This document shows, piece by piece, positions 5,722-5,780 of a stretch of DNA of 5,780 nt. This stretch comes from Bacteroidales bacterium (GTDB taxonomy: Bacteria; Bacteroidota; Bacteroidia; Bacteroidales; Muribaculaceae). A model generated the notes under the pieces. The model was given only the letters and a program-made list of their open reading frames with translations, was not told where the DNA came from and ran no database searches. Location: NCBI GenBank assembly GCA_004557385.1, contig SFEA01000065.1, forward strand, positions 1-5,780, in the 5' to 3' direction. How positions within the stretch are numbered: the first letter of the stretch is position 1; the number at the start of each line of letters is the position of its first letter. The translations under genes were made by a program, and so were the position numbers.

Positions 5722-5751
5722 TTATTGAAGTTGCAACCGCTCGCGCGGTTG
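5722..5751. repeat. CAACCGC/GCGGTTG hairpin repeat, copy 2
   Basis: The same 7-base stem (5734-5740 with 5745-5751) now has a TCGC loop, and it is preceded by TTATTGAAGTTG. Copy 1 has a few extra flank bases and a different loop, while the stems are identical. Conserved stems with changed loops suggest a structure kept by spread or selection. Confidence 0.6.
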
Positions 5752-5780
5752 TAATTATTAGGATGCTTCACTGGTCCCCA

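Larger units (their letters stand above)
5306..5780. other. Non-coding tail with dense palindromes and decayed repeats
   Basis: No convincing gene is seen in these 475 bases. The minus strand is open for long stretches (5361-5771 and 5467-5685). However, the translations are Arg-rich and lack a recognisable domain, and their repeated peptide bits come from DNA repeats. The stretch contains at least six perfect or near-perfect hairpins and two pairs of related repeat units, listed separately. It looks like accumulated multicopy intergenic repeats next to a stable housekeeping gene. Confidence 0.6.

Noticed and set aside
5306..5780. CRISPR array, tRNA or known structured RNA in the repeat-rich tail
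   Set aside because: Repeats are not evenly spaced, there are no spacer-like units, and no cloverleaf or known RNA signature was found by eye.

Overview
The window looks like a piece of a Bacteroidales chromosome, plausibly Muribaculaceae or a relative. Three things suggest this. The genes have no Shine-Dalgarno sequences and A/T-rich leaders. Promoters match the Bacteroidetes sigma-ABfr type (TTTG, 20 bases, TAnnTTTG). The gene content includes DUF4199, DUF6452 and DUF6048 proteins and a Bacteroidetes-type PurF-like protein. The family placement is an inference from recognition, not from a search.

Left part (1-2812, minus strand): a four-gene cell-envelope operon read right to left. The order is a four-helix DUF4199 membrane protein, a membrane-anchored GT2 glycosyltransferase of the dolichyl/polyprenyl-phosphate sugar transferase type, a DUF6452 lipoprotein-like protein, and a DUF6048 outer-membrane barrel-like protein that runs off the left edge. 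The last three are joined by stop/start overlaps (TGATG, then ATGA), so they are probably translated together. Its promoter region (2813-2973) is shared with the divergent gene on the right.

Middle (2974-5305, plus strand): two separately promoted genes. The first is a ZIP-family divalent metal transporter. The second is a 469-residue amidophosphoribosyltransferase homologue (purF). The phosphoribosyltransferase half and the four presumed iron-sulphur cysteines of the PurF homologue are intact, but the N-terminal catalytic cysteine is a glycine (MGGFFG instead of MCGIxG). The other glutamine-site residues also look lost. This is the most interesting feature of the window.

Right tail (5306-5780): 475 bases with no convincing gene but dense palindromes and decayed repeats. 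These include two related GGGG-GGC units, two copies of a CAACCGC/GCGGTTG hairpin with shared flanks, a CCGTGGGT/ACCCACGG hairpin and a 14-base direct repeat. It reads as a mosaic of multicopy intergenic repeats rather than as coding DNA.

No tRNA, rRNA, CRISPR array, transposase or complete mobile element was recognised.
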